Below, in pieces: positions 1 to 8,106 of a stretch of 32,790 nt of DNA. A program made the translations under genes and the position numbers. The stretch covers positions 1-32,790 of the forward strand of contig CADEEL010000020.1 of NCBI GenBank assembly GCA_902826335.1, given 5' to 3'. Within the stretch, counting starts at the first letter, position 1. Every line of letters starts with the position of its first letter. Below the pieces are notes generated by a model. That model saw nothing but the letters and a program-made list of their open reading frames with translations. It searched no databases and was not told where the DNA came from. This DNA comes from an uncultured Alphaproteobacteria bacterium (lineage in GTDB: Bacteria > Pseudomonadota > Alphaproteobacteria > Caulobacterales > Aquidulcibacteraceae).

Positions 1-126
1 CGCAGAAGGCGGAGCGAAGCGGAGCAGGGTGATCGCGAAGCGATCGGAGGGGGGAGCGACCATGCAAATCGCGACTTTTTCAACAACCCGTTAGGGCCTG
101 CGCGCAATGGCTGACCCGTTGCCAAT
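1..126. other. Left-edge non-coding stretch with small hairpin
   Basis: No gene is supported here. A heptamer GCGGAGC occurs twice (9-15 and 19-25) separated by GAA, and a perfect 6-bp hairpin with a GAA loop lies at 31-45. A short T run sits at about 75-79. The stretch may be the 3' flank of a gene beyond the left edge, but nothing in the window shows which. Confidence 0.3.
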
Positions 127-218
127 TCCCGGGCGTTGCGAAGCAACGGGCCCGGGACCCATTAACACAACCCGGTGGAGGTTATGGACCCCGGATCGCC
201 GCTGCGCGGCCTCCGGGG
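127..218. repeat. Three-stem palindromic repeat, copy 1
   Basis: Three stem-loops follow one another almost without spacers. Stem 1 pairs TCCCGGG (127-133) with CCCGGGA (151-157) and contains an inner stem CGTTGC/GCAACG (134-139, 143-148). Stem 2 pairs CCAT plus AAC (159-166, one bulged T) with GTTATGG (181-187). Stem 3 pairs CCCCGGA (189-195) with TCCGGGG (212-218) and contains GCCGC/GCGGC (198-202, 206-210). A second copy with the same plan lies at 32605-32695, and both are followed by ATGGGT. It sits just beyond the 3' end of korB, so it could also help end that transcript. Confidence 0.6.
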
Positions 219-262
219 ATGGGTTATGACAAGGTGCAACTGGAACGCGCCATTCTTCAGCG

Positions 263-1318
263 CTACCGCAGCCCCGCATTGATCTTGTCCAGCGCCGACG
301 CGCCCGGCACAAGCTCTGCGTCCGTCAGCGCATTAAGCGGCGCCTCCACCGTGTTCAAATGATCGTGCAGATCGCGCGCTTCGGGATCGACGAAGAGAAG
401 CCCCGTCACCACTTCGCCTTCGGCCTGGCGCGCCTGCAGATAATTCATCGCCTCCAGCCGGTCGGATGGATCGTACTCCGCGGCGAGCTTGCGCAGCCGC
501 AGCACAGAGCCGTCATGTTGCGTCACGATGGAGAGCGATCCCGGCGCCTGCTCGAGCGCGATCGGCGCGCGCCCGAGAATGACATCCAGCTTGTTCACCG
601 CCTCATTGTGCGCGCGCACATAATCATAACTCTTGGTCGAGCCTTCGTGATTGTTGAACGCCACGCACGGGCTGATGCAATCGATGAAGGCCGCGCCGTG
701 ATGGAGGATGGCCCCTTTGATCAGCGGCACGAGCTGCGCCTTATCGCCCGAAAAGCCGCGCGCCACATAGGTCGCGCCCAATTGCAGCGCCAGGCTGATC
801 ATATCGATGGGCGAATCCGTGTTGACGACGCCGCGCTTGGATTTAGAGCCCTGATCCGAGGTCGCGGAAAACTGCCCCTTGGTGAGGCCGTAAACGCCGT
901 TATTCTCGACGATATAGACCATGTTGACGCCGCGCCGGATCGAGTGCGCGAATTGCCCAAGCCCGATCGAGGCCGAATCCCCATCCCCGGAAACACCCAA
1001 ATAGATGAGGTCCCGGTTGGCGAGATTGGCGCCAGTCAGCACGGACGGCATCCGTCCGTGCACGGAATTAAAGCCGTGGCTGGCGCCCAGGAAATAATCG
1101 GGCGTCTTGGAAGAGCAGCCGATGCCCGAGAGCTTCGCGATGCGGTGCGGCTCAAGATCGAGCTCGTAAACGGCTTGGATGATCGCCGCTGAGATCGAAT
1201 CGTGCCCGCACCCGGCGCACAGCGTCGAGACCTTGCCCTCATAATCGCGCCGCGTGAATCCGCGCGCATTGGCCTCAAGCGAGGGATGCTTGAATGTCGG
1301 CTTGACAATGTAGGTCAT
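263..1318 (-). CDS. korB: 2-oxoacid:acceptor oxidoreductase, beta subunit (KorB-like)
   Basis: 351 aa. This is the thiamine-diphosphate-binding half of a CoA-dependent 2-oxoacid (probably 2-oxoglutarate) oxidoreductase, which decarboxylates the oxoacid, forms acyl-CoA and passes electrons to a low-potential acceptor. The N-terminal motif CAGCGH, a Cys in GIGCSS and a later Cys in DCISPC are the expected ligands of the subunit's 4Fe-4S cluster. The TDP/Mg motif GDGDSASIG followed by ENNGVYGLT is intact. The ATG start overlaps the korA stop by four bases (ATGA), so the two are translationally coupled. It is the last gene of a minus-strand group with korA and the flavoprotein. The family is clear; 2-oxoglutarate as substrate rather than another 2-oxoacid is inferred from overall resemblance to KorB. 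Confidence 0.9.
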   Translation of the reverse strand: MTYIVKPTFKHPSLEANARGFTRRDYEGKVSTLCAGCGHDSISAAIIQAVYELDLEPHRIAKLSGIGCSSKTPDYFLGASHGFNSVHGRMPSVLTGANLANRDLIYLGVSGDGDSASIGLGQFAHSIRRGVNMVYIVENNGVYGLTKGQFSATSDQGSKSKRGVVNTDSPIDMISLALQLGATYVARGFSGDKAQLVPLIKGAILHHGAAFIDCISPCVAFNNHEGSTKSYDYVRAHNEAVNKLDVILGRAPIALEQAPGSLSIVTQHDGSVLRLRKLAAEYDPSDRLEAMNYLQARQAEGEVVTGLLFVDPEARDLHDHLNTVEAPLNALTDAELVPGASALDKINAGLR

Positions 1319-3192
1319 GACGCCGTCTCCGCGCGCAGCGCCCCGCGCGTATCCGCGCGCGCGCCATCCATGTGCGTCTTTATGGCCTGCACGATGAACC
1401 GGGCTGTGATCGGCGTGCCGTCATAATGCAGCGTGGCGATGAGGCGCGCGGGATCGATCCCGCCCTCATTGATCAGCAGGGTGCGCAATTGCCCGTCACG
1501 GTTTTGCTCCACGACGAACACCTCATCGTGCGCCCGGATGAACTCAAACACCGCCTCGCAAAACGGAAAGGCGCGCACGCGCAGCGCATCGATGTGCCGC
1601 CCATCCTGGTCAAGTGCGGCGAGCGCTTCGTCCATGGCCACGCCTGTGGATCCGAAATAGATGACGCCGCGCCGTGTCGGCCGGCTTGCACTCTTGAGGA
1701 TCGGCGCGGGAACGAGACTCTTCGCCGTATCGAACTTGCGCAGCAGGCGCTGCATATTGTCGACATAGGCCGCGCCTTCCTCGCTGTAGCGCGCATAGCG
1801 GTCCCGAGATGTGCCGCGCGTGAAATAGGCGCCCTTGTTCGGATGCGCGCCCGGATAGGTGCGGTAGGCGACGCCGTCGCCGTCCACGTCGAGATAGCGT
1901 CCGAATTCGCGCCCCGCCTCAAGGTCCTCCGCGCTCATAACTTTGCCGCGGTCGAGCGCTTTTGAATCATCCCATGTAAACGGCGCGCACAACCACTCAT
2001 TCATGCCGATATCAAGATCGAGCAGAACGAACACGGTTGTCTGCAGCCGGTCCGCGAGATCGAACGCCTGCGCGCCCATGTCGAAACACTCGGTGGGATC
2101 GGCCGGAAAAAGGATGACATGTTTGGTGTCCCCGTGGCTGGCATAGGCTGCGAGGAGAATGTCGCTCTGCTGCGTGCGCGTCGGCATGCCGGTGGAGGGG
2201 CCGCCCCGTTGCACATCGAAGATGACGGCGGGAATTTCCGCGAAATAGGAAAGCCCGATGAATTCCTGCATCAGCGATATGCCAGGCCCGCTCGTGCATG
2301 TGAATGCGCGCGCCCCATTCCAGCCCGCGCCGATCACGATGCCGATCGAGGCGATCTCGTCCTCGCCCTGAACGATGGCGTGGCGCGCCTTCTTGGTGGA
2401 GGGATCGGTGCGAAACGCTTTGCAATGCGCCGCGAACGCTTCCGCGAGCGAAGTCGATGGCGTGATCGGATACCAGGCGCACACGCTCGCCCCGCCATAG
2501 ACCGCCCCCAGCGCGGCCGCGCTATTGCCTTCAACGAAAATCCGGTCGCCCACCTTGTCGGAGGGCGCAAGGCGCAGCGCGATCCGCTCCAGATGATCGC
2601 GCGCATAATCGCGCCCGAGGCCAAACGCTTTGAGGTTTGCGTCGATCAGCTTCGGCTTTGACGCAAACTCCTCATGCAGCAGCCGCTCGATGATCGCGTC
2701 GGGAGTGCCAAGCAGATTCGCCAGCGCGCCCACATACATGATGTTCTTGAACAATTGCCGCTGGCGCGGATCGGAATAGGTGCGGTTGCAAATGTCCGTC
2801 AGCGGCGCGCCGATGCGCGTCACATCCTCGCGGAAGAGCGAGGCCGGCAAAGCCTTGGTGGAATCGTAGAAGAGATAGCCGCCCGGCTCGATGCCGCGCA
2901 CATCCTCGGCCCAGGTCTGCGGATTCATCGCCGCCATGAGATCGACGCCGCCGCGCCGCCCAAGCCAGCCATCCTCGCACACCCGCACTTCATACCAGGT
3001 CGGCAGGCCTTGGATGTTGGAAGGGAAGATGTTGCGCGCCGCGATCGGCACGCCCATGCGCAGGATCGCTTTTGCGAACAGCGAATTGGCCGAGGCCGAG
3101 CCCGAACCGTTCACATTGGCGAACTTGACCACGAAATCATTGGTGATCGCCGCGCGCGCGGGCGCGGCTTCGCGGGTCAGGCTGTCTGGCAT
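1315..3192 (-). CDS. korA: 2-oxoacid:acceptor oxidoreductase, fused gamma-alpha subunit (KorA-like)
   Basis: About 625 aa from the ATG at 3192. A longer reading frame begins at 3285, but it would run about 110 bases into the preceding gene and add a stretch without family resemblance. Residues about 15-190 form the gamma domain (VKFANVNGSGSASAN near the start). Residues from about 215 form the alpha pyrimidine-binding part with YPITPSTSLAE, QGEDEIASIG, CTSGPGISLM and the family signature GGPSTGMPTRTQQSD. Gamma-alpha fusion is common in bacterial KorA. With KorB it forms the catalytic core. The start lies 16 bases inside the end of the GltD-like gene and its stop overlaps korB, which indicates one operon and likely one complex. 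Confidence 0.9.
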   Translation of the reverse strand: MPDSLTREAAPARAAITNDFVVKFANVNGSGSASANSLFAKAILRMGVPIAARNIFPSNIQGLPTWYEVRVCEDGWLGRRGGVDLMAAMNPQTWAEDVRGIEPGGYLFYDSTKALPASLFREDVTRIGAPLTDICNRTYSDPRQRQLFKNIMYVGALANLLGTPDAIIERLLHEEFASKPKLIDANLKAFGLGRDYARDHLERIALRLAPSDKVGDRIFVEGNSAAALGAVYGGASVCAWYPITPSTSLAEAFAAHCKAFRTDPSTKKARHAIVQGEDEIASIGIVIGAGWNGARAFTCTSGPGISLMQEFIGLSYFAEIPAVIFDVQRGGPSTGMPTRTQQSDILLAAYASHGDTKHVILFPADPTECFDMGAQAFDLADRLQTTVFVLLDLDIGMNEWLCAPFTWDDSKALDRGKVMSAEDLEAGREFGRYLDVDGDGVAYRTYPGAHPNKGAYFTRGTSRDRYARYSEEGAAYVDNMQRLLRKFDTAKSLVPAPILKSASRPTRRGVIYFGSTGVAMDEALAALDQDGRHIDALRVRAFPFCEAVFEFIRAHDEVFVVEQNRDGQLRTLLINEGGIDPARLIATLHYDGTPITARFIVQAIKTHMDGARADTRGALRAETAS

Positions 3193-4967
3193 CGGCGCCC
3201 CGCCACGGCCATGTCCAATGTAAAGCGCTGCATGTCCCACGCGCCCGTCGGGCAGCGCTCGGCGCACAGCCCGCAATGCAGGCACACGTCCTCGTCTTTC
3301 ACCATCACGCGGCCTGTTTTCAACTCAGACGACACATAGAGATCCTGGCTGGTGTTGAGCGCCGGCGCGGTCAGCCGCGCGCGCAACTCGCCTTCTTCGC
3401 CATTGGCGGTGAAGGTGATGCAATCGGTCGGGCAGATGTCGACGCACGCATCACACTCGATGCAGAGCGGCGTGCTGAACACAGTCTGCACATCGCAATT
3501 GAGGCACCGCTGCGCTTCCTTGTAGCCGAGCCGCGCATCGAACCCGAGCTCAACTTCGGTCTTCACATCCTTGAGCGCCAGCGCCTTATCAACCAGCGGC
3601 ACTTTGAAACGCACATCGTTCGAGATGTCGTTGTCATAGCTCCATTCGTGGATGCCCATTTTCTGGCTGATCAGCGTCACGTCCGGCGCCGGCCGGCGCG
3701 ACACATCCTCGCCCTGACAGTAGAGATCGATCGAGATCGCCGCGTCATGCCCGTGCGCGACCGCCCAGATGATGTTCTTCGGCCCGAACGCGGCGTCCCC
3801 ACCGAAAAACACCTTGGGATTGGACGATTGCAGCGTCACGGGATCGACCGCCGGCATATCCCATTTGTCGAACGCAAGGCCGATGTCGCGCTCGATCCAG
3901 GGAAAGGAGTTTTCTTGCCCCACCGCGATCAGCACATCGTCGCACGCGAAATGCTGATCGGGCTCGCCGGTCGGCACGAGGCTGCGCCGGCCCTTCTCAT
4001 CGAACCGCGCCGCCACGCTCTCGAACGTCACGCCCGTCAGTTTGCCTTTCTCGTGCGTGAACGCCTTGGGGGTCAGGAAATTGAGGATGGGGATGCCTTC
4101 GTGCATCGCGTCCTCTTTCTCCCAGGGCGAGGCCTTCATCTCCTCGAAGCCTGACCGCACAATGACTTTCACATCCTCGCCGCCGAGGCGCCGTGACGTG
4201 CGGCAGCAATCCATCGCCGTATTGCCGCCGCCGAGCACGATGACGCGCTTGCCGATCTTGCTCACATGCTCGAACGAAACGTTTGAGAGCCAGTCGATGC
4301 CGATATGAATATGTGCTGCGGCCTCCGCGCGACCGGGTATGTCGAGATCGCGTCCGCGCGGCGCGCCCGAACCGATGAACACCGCATCATAGCCGTCCGC
4401 CAGCAGCGACTTGAGGGACTCCACGCGTGCGCCCAGCCGCACGTCGATGCCGCCCATGCCAGTGATGTAGCCCACTTCCTCGTCGATCACGCCTTCGGGC
4501 AGACGAAAGCGCGGGATCTGGCTGCGGATCATGCCGCCCGATTTAGCCTCCGCGTCAAAAATCGTGATTTCGTAGCCAAGCGGCGCGAGATCGCGCGCCA
4601 CGGTGAGCGAGGCTGGCCCCGCGCCCACGCAGGCGACGCGCTTGCCATTGCTTTTGGGCGGCGCTTTTGGGAGTCGCGCGCGGATGTCGTCCTTGTTGTC
4701 CGCCGCGACGCGCTTCAGCCGGCAGATGGCGACGGGCTCATCCTCAACGCGGCCGCGCCGGCACGCCGGCTCGCACGGCCGGTCGCATGTGCGCCCCAGC
4801 ACGCCGGGAAATACATTCGACTTCCAATTGATCATATAGGCGTCGCTGTAGCGGCCGTCCGCGATCAATCGGATATATTCCGGAACCGGCGTATGCGCAG
4901 GGCACGCCCATTGGCAATCGACCACTTTGTGGAAGGTGTCCGGCGTCGCGATGTCTGTAGGCTTCAC
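3177..4967 (-). CDS. GltD-like NAD(P)H/FAD oxidoreductase with C-terminal double 4Fe-4S ferredoxin domain (KorC-like)
   Basis: About 596 aa from GTG 4967, which has a GGGAG ribosome site at 4979-4983; an in-frame GTG at 4994 would add nine residues but lacks one. Domains in order: an N-terminal GltD-type Fe-S domain (CQWACPAHTPV, then RTCDRPCEPACRRG), an FAD-binding fold (VACVGAGPASLTVA), an NAD(P)-binding fold (VIVLGGGNTAMDCC), and a C-terminal ferredoxin domain with CIECDACVDICP and CLHCGLCAERCP. It is not simply glutamate synthase small subunit: no gltB is present and the extra ferredoxin clusters are not part of ordinary GltD. A GltD-related NADP-linked subunit is known in 2-oxoglutarate:NADP+ oxidoreductases of Thauera/Azoarcus, so I infer that it moves electrons between KorAB and NAD(P). 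Confidence 0.82.
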   Translation of the reverse strand: MKPTDIATPDTFHKVVDCQWACPAHTPVPEYIRLIADGRYSDAYMINWKSNVFPGVLGRTCDRPCEPACRRGRVEDEPVAICRLKRVAADNKDDIRARLPKAPPKSNGKRVACVGAGPASLTVARDLAPLGYEITIFDAEAKSGGMIRSQIPRFRLPEGVIDEEVGYITGMGGIDVRLGARVESLKSLLADGYDAVFIGSGAPRGRDLDIPGRAEAAAHIHIGIDWLSNVSFEHVSKIGKRVIVLGGGNTAMDCCRTSRRLGGEDVKVIVRSGFEEMKASPWEKEDAMHEGIPILNFLTPKAFTHEKGKLTGVTFESVAARFDEKGRRSLVPTGEPDQHFACDDVLIAVGQENSFPWIERDIGLAFDKWDMPAVDPVTLQSSNPKVFFGGDAAFGPKNIIWAVAHGHDAAISIDLYCQGEDVSRRPAPDVTLISQKMGIHEWSYDNDISNDVRFKVPLVDKALALKDVKTEVELGFDARLGYKEAQRCLNCDVQTVFSTPLCIECDACVDICPTDCITFTANGEEGELRARLTAPALNTSQDLYVSSELKTGRVMVKDEDVCLHCGLCAERCPTGAWDMQRFTLDMAVAGRRCQTA

Positions 4968-5046
4968 GCGCCTGTGCTCCCTGCCTTCACGCACTTTGGC
5001 AAGCTGGCGCGGCGCTGTCCATCGCCGCTCATGCGCATGTGATGCC

Positions 5047-6045
5047 TCACGCCGCCATCAATCCCCTGGATTCCGCAAGGGCTTTAAGGCTCGTCTCCGG
5101 CCGCGGCCCCATATGCGAGATGACCTCCGCTGCGGCGAGCGAGCCAAGCGCGCCGCACGCCGCCCATGTGCGCCCGCGCGCGCGACCATACAAGAATCCC
5201 GCAGCGTAAAGATCGCCAGCGCCAGTCGTGTCCACCACCCGTGAGACGGGCGCTGCCGCCACCTCGATCGTCGCGCCCTCGGCGCCGATCAGCGAGCCCT
5301 TGTCCGAGCGTGTCACCACCACAACCGGGCACGCCGCCCGCGCCGCGTCGAGCGCTGCGTCGAGGTTGTGGGTTTCGTAGAGGCTGAGGATTTCCAGCTC
5401 ATTCGCGAACAATATGTCGATATGCCCGGCGACCAAGTGCCGAAAGCTCGCCCGGTGCCGGTCGACGCAAAATGTGTCGGAGAGGGTGAGCGCCACCTGC
5501 CGCCCCGCGCCGCGCGCAATCTCCGCCGCGTGCACGAACGCTTCCTTCGCTTCTGGGCGGTCGAACAAATAGCCCTCGAGGAACGTGATCGCGCCGGCGC
5601 GGATCAAGGCGTCGTCGATATCGCCGGGCTCGAGCAGCGTGGACGCGCCGAGATACGTGCTCATCGAGCGTTGCCCGTCCGCCGTCACGGCGATCAGGCA
5701 GCGCGCCGTGCCGGGCGGCGCGGCCCGCGCGGGCGTGTTGAACGTGACGCCGGCGGCGCGGAAGGCGCGTGTGAACTCGCGCCCCAGATCGTCGTCCGCG
5801 ACCTTGCCGATATAGCCCGCCCGCCCGCCAAAGCTGGCCACGCCCGTGGCCGTGTTCGCCGCCGAACCGCCGGCCGCCAGCACCGCGCCGTCGAACAGGC
5901 TGGTCAAATGATCCGCGCGCGCCTCGTCGATGAGGGTCATCGCGGCTTTGGCGATGCCGTGCTCGCTGAGGAACGAATCGGGCGCGCTGTGCAAAATGTC
6001 GATGATGGCGTTCCCGACGCACACCAGATCGTACTGAGCCCGCAT
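5047..6045 (-). CDS. Adenosine kinase (PfkB-family sugar kinase)
   Basis: 332 aa. It phosphorylates adenosine (or a related nucleoside/sugar) with ATP in purine salvage. The start at 6045 gives the usual N-terminus (YDLVCVGNAIIDIL) and has a strong GGGGAGG ribosome site a few bases upstream; a longer open frame to 6462 would run antisense through two plus-strand genes and is rejected. Family marks are the GG-containing substrate site (AAGGSAANTATGVASFGG, about residues 54-71) and the C-terminal catalytic motif DTTGAGDLYAAGF, in which the last Asp is the base. It lies about 80 bases upstream of the Kor-type group on the same strand, so co-transcription is possible. Close PfkB relatives with other substrates cannot be excluded. 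Confidence 0.85.
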   Translation of the reverse strand: MRAQYDLVCVGNAIIDILHSAPDSFLSEHGIAKAAMTLIDEARADHLTSLFDGAVLAAGGSAANTATGVASFGGRAGYIGKVADDDLGREFTRAFRAAGVTFNTPARAAPPGTARCLIAVTADGQRSMSTYLGASTLLEPGDIDDALIRAGAITFLEGYLFDRPEAKEAFVHAAEIARGAGRQVALTLSDTFCVDRHRASFRHLVAGHIDILFANELEILSLYETHNLDAALDAARAACPVVVVTRSDKGSLIGAEGATIEVAAAPVSRVVDTTGAGDLYAAGFLYGRARGRTWAACGALGSLAAAEVISHMGPRPETSLKALAESRGLMAA

Positions 6046-6135
6046 AATGCCTCCCCGCCCGGTCGGTCGGTTTAGGCGGCGCGCTGACCCGCGTCCAGCG
6101 TTGCGCGCCCGCGCGCGCGCCGGCATGCTCGCCTC

Positions 6136-6546
6136 ATGCGCGCAATGAGATTCGCTCCCGGCTTGGCCTTGGCGCTCGCCGCCTGCGCGACTGCGCCGTC
6201 GGCGCCTGCAACCACAACCGCGCCCGCCGCCGCGCCCGCGCCGGGCGGATCGGATACGGCGTTCGCACGCCTGCTTCGGCGCGCCGGGGAGGCGGACGCC
6301 CCAACCCTTGAAGCCGTGGAGCGCCGCCTGGGCGAAGCTGACATCGCACGCCGAGAAGCCGCCGGCGCCATGCTCACCTATCGCGCCGAGTCCTGCGCGT
6401 TGGTGTTGATCTTCGCCGGTGCGCAGGGCCGGCCAAACGCCCTGCGTCTGGCTGAAGCGCAAGCCCGCGCACGCGAAGCCGGCGCGCCAGCGCCCGCGAT
6501 GGATGCGTGCCTCGCCGCAGTTGAGGCGCGCCGCGCGCGTTCTTGA
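6136..6546 (+). CDS. Small putative lipoprotein
   Basis: 136 aa from ATG 6136 (a second in-frame ATG at 6145 would still keep the signal). A short hydrophobic signal ends in the lipobox LAAC with Cys17, followed by an Ala/Pro/Thr-rich linker to about residue 40, so the mature protein is probably lipid-anchored. The remaining ~90 residues include RRLGEADIARREAAGAMLTYR followed by two Cys (in ESCAL and DACLA). That run of residues resembles small envelope lipoproteins with a compact SmpA/BamE-like shape, but this is only an impression. Its TGA overlaps the ATG of the ATP-grasp gene (TGATG), so the two are coupled. No function is assigned. Confidence 0.65.
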   Translation: MRAMRFAPGLALALAACATAPSAPATTTAPAAAPAPGGSDTAFARLLRRAGEADAPTLEAVERRLGEADIARREAAGAMLTYRAESCALVLIFAGAQGRPNALRLAEAQARAREAGAPAPAMDACLAAVEARRARS

Positions 6547-7454
6547 TGATCCGCATCGCCTATTTGACGGGCCGCGCCTTTCGCGGCGCGCCGACGCCGC
6601 CCGGCGTGCTGCCAGGTTACGAGGCGCCGGATTTTGAATTGATGCGCGCGGCCGGCGCGCGGGTCGGCGTTGCGTTCGAGCCGGCCTACTGGGATGCGCC
6701 CGATCTCGCGGCGCGGGGCTACGCCGCCGCTCTGATCCGCTCCTGCTGGGATTATACCGGGCAGGCCGAGCGCTTCATCGCCATGTTGGAGGCGCACGCC
6801 GCCGCCGGCCTGCCCATCTTCAACCCGCCTGAAACGGTGCGCTGGAACGCCCGCAAGACCTATCTCAATCAGCTCGCCGCCGCTGGCGCGCCCGTGATCG
6901 AAACCATCTGGGTTGAGCGCGCGGATGCGCGAAGTCTCGCCCGCGCGTTTGACGATCTCGACGCGGCGGAACTTGTGGTCAAGCCGCAGATCGGCGCCGG
7001 CAGCCAGGCCACGCTGCGCCTCAAACGCGGCCAGTGGAGCGAGGCCGATCTGGCGCTGGGGCCACAGGGGCCTGCCATGATCCAGCCCTTCCTGCCCAGC
7101 ATTGAGACGGAAGGAGAAATGTCGCTTCTGTTTTTCGGCGGTGAATTCTCGCACGCCGTGCGCAAGACGCCCGTGCCCGGCGGCTGGTTCGCCAATGATC
7201 TCGCCGCCAAGTTCGAGGCCTTTGATCCGGATGCGGAGCTGCGCACGCTGGCGCGGTGCGCCTGCGCGGCCGCGCCGGCTGAAATGCTCTATGCGCGCGT
7301 TGATCTCGTGCGCGCGCCGGCGGGCGATTGGCGCGTGATCGAGCTTGAATTGATCGAACCCTATCTTTTTCTCGCCTTGGCGCCGGAGGGCGCGGATCTC
7401 TTGACGCGCGCGCTCGTTATGCGGCTTGAGGCCGGCCCCGTCTTATCGGAATAG
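6546..7454 (+). CDS. ATP-grasp domain protein, substrate unknown
   Basis: 302 aa from ATG 6546, which overlaps the stop of the lipoprotein gene by one base; a TTG at 6543 is the alternative. The arrangement RSCWDYTG, FNPPETVRWNARKTYL, VVKPQIGAGSQ and a C-terminal VDLVR...VIELELIEPYLF is typical of ATP-grasp enzymes related to prokaryotic glutathione synthetase and the cyclo-ligase DcsG. The Lys of VVKP and the acidic ELELIEP segment fit nucleotide and Mg binding. Such enzymes join a carboxylate to an amine or thiol through an acyl-phosphate, but nothing here identifies the substrate. There is no second glutathione-pathway gene nearby. The last 94 bases overlap nth on the other strand. Confidence 0.75.
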   Translation: MIRIAYLTGRAFRGAPTPPGVLPGYEAPDFELMRAAGARVGVAFEPAYWDAPDLAARGYAAALIRSCWDYTGQAERFIAMLEAHAAAGLPIFNPPETVRWNARKTYLNQLAAAGAPVIETIWVERADARSLARAFDDLDAAELVVKPQIGAGSQATLRLKRGQWSEADLALGPQGPAMIQPFLPSIETEGEMSLLFFGGEFSHAVRKTPVPGGWFANDLAAKFEAFDPDAELRTLARCACAAAPAEMLYARVDLVRAPAGDWRVIELELIEPYLFLALAPEGADLLTRALVMRLEAGPVLSE

Positions 7455-8086
7455 CGGCACAGATCGGCCAGCGCGCAGTGCGGACAATCGGGCCGCCGCG
7501 CCAGGCACCGATAGCGTCCATGCAGAATGAGCCAGTGATGCGCGCCGCGTAGATAGGGGCGGGGCGTCATCTTCATCAAATCGGCTTCCACCGCGTTCGG
7601 CGTCTCCCCGCGCGAAAGGCCCAGCCGCCGCGCCACCCGAAACACATGCGTATCGACGGCGATCGTCGCCTCGCCGAACGCCTCCGCGAGCACGACGTTC
7701 GCCGTTTTGCGCCCCACGCCCGGCAGCGCCTCGAGCGCCGCGCGATCGTGCGGTACGGCCCCGCCATGCGTCTCGATCAGCGCCCGGGAGAGCGCCGCCA
7801 CATTCTTGGCTTTCGCGCGCCACAGCCCGATCGTCTTGATGTAGGGCCCGATGCCGTCCGCGCCGAGGGCCGCCATCGCCGCCGGCGTTGGCGCGGCCTT
7901 GAACAAGGCCGGTGTGGCGAGATTGACGCTTTTGTCTGTCGCCTGCGCCGAGAGCGCCACCGCGACCAGCAAAGTGAATGGGTTCGTGTAGACGAGTTCG
8001 GTCTTTGGATCGGGGCGCTCCGCCGCAAGCCGGCTGAACACGGCCTCGGCTTCGGATTTGGTCAGCAGGCGCGGCTGTCGGGCCAT
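7361..8086 (-). CDS. nth: Endonuclease III
   Basis: 241 aa. A bifunctional DNA glycosylase/AP lyase of base-excision repair that removes oxidised pyrimidines. The helix-hairpin-helix and catalytic parts are intact: LPGVGRKTANVV supplies the lyase Lys and IAVDTHVFRVARR the catalytic Asp. The 4Fe-4S loop has the standard spacing C-x6-C-x2-C-x5-C (CLARRPDCPHCALADLC). A basic, Ser/Ala-rich tail of roughly 27 residues follows the cluster; it is longer than needed and is encoded antisense to the end of the ATP-grasp gene. It starts 20 bases after dapB on the same strand, so it is probably the last gene of the dnaK-dnaJ-dapB transcript. Confidence 0.95.
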   Translation of the reverse strand: MARQPRLLTKSEAEAVFSRLAAERPDPKTELVYTNPFTLLVAVALSAQATDKSVNLATPALFKAAPTPAAMAALGADGIGPYIKTIGLWRAKAKNVAALSRALIETHGGAVPHDRAALEALPGVGRKTANVVLAEAFGEATIAVDTHVFRVARRLGLSRGETPNAVEADLMKMTPRPYLRGAHHWLILHGRYRCLARRPDCPHCALADLCRYSDKTGPASSRITSARVKRSAPSGAKARKR

Positions 8087-8106
8087 GTGAAGTGTTCCGC
8101 CCGGCT

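Noticed and set aside
5047-6462. Longer start for the adenosine kinase
   Set aside because: The extension runs antisense through the lipoprotein gene and has shadow-like composition; ATG 6045 has a strong ribosome site and the family's usual N-terminus.
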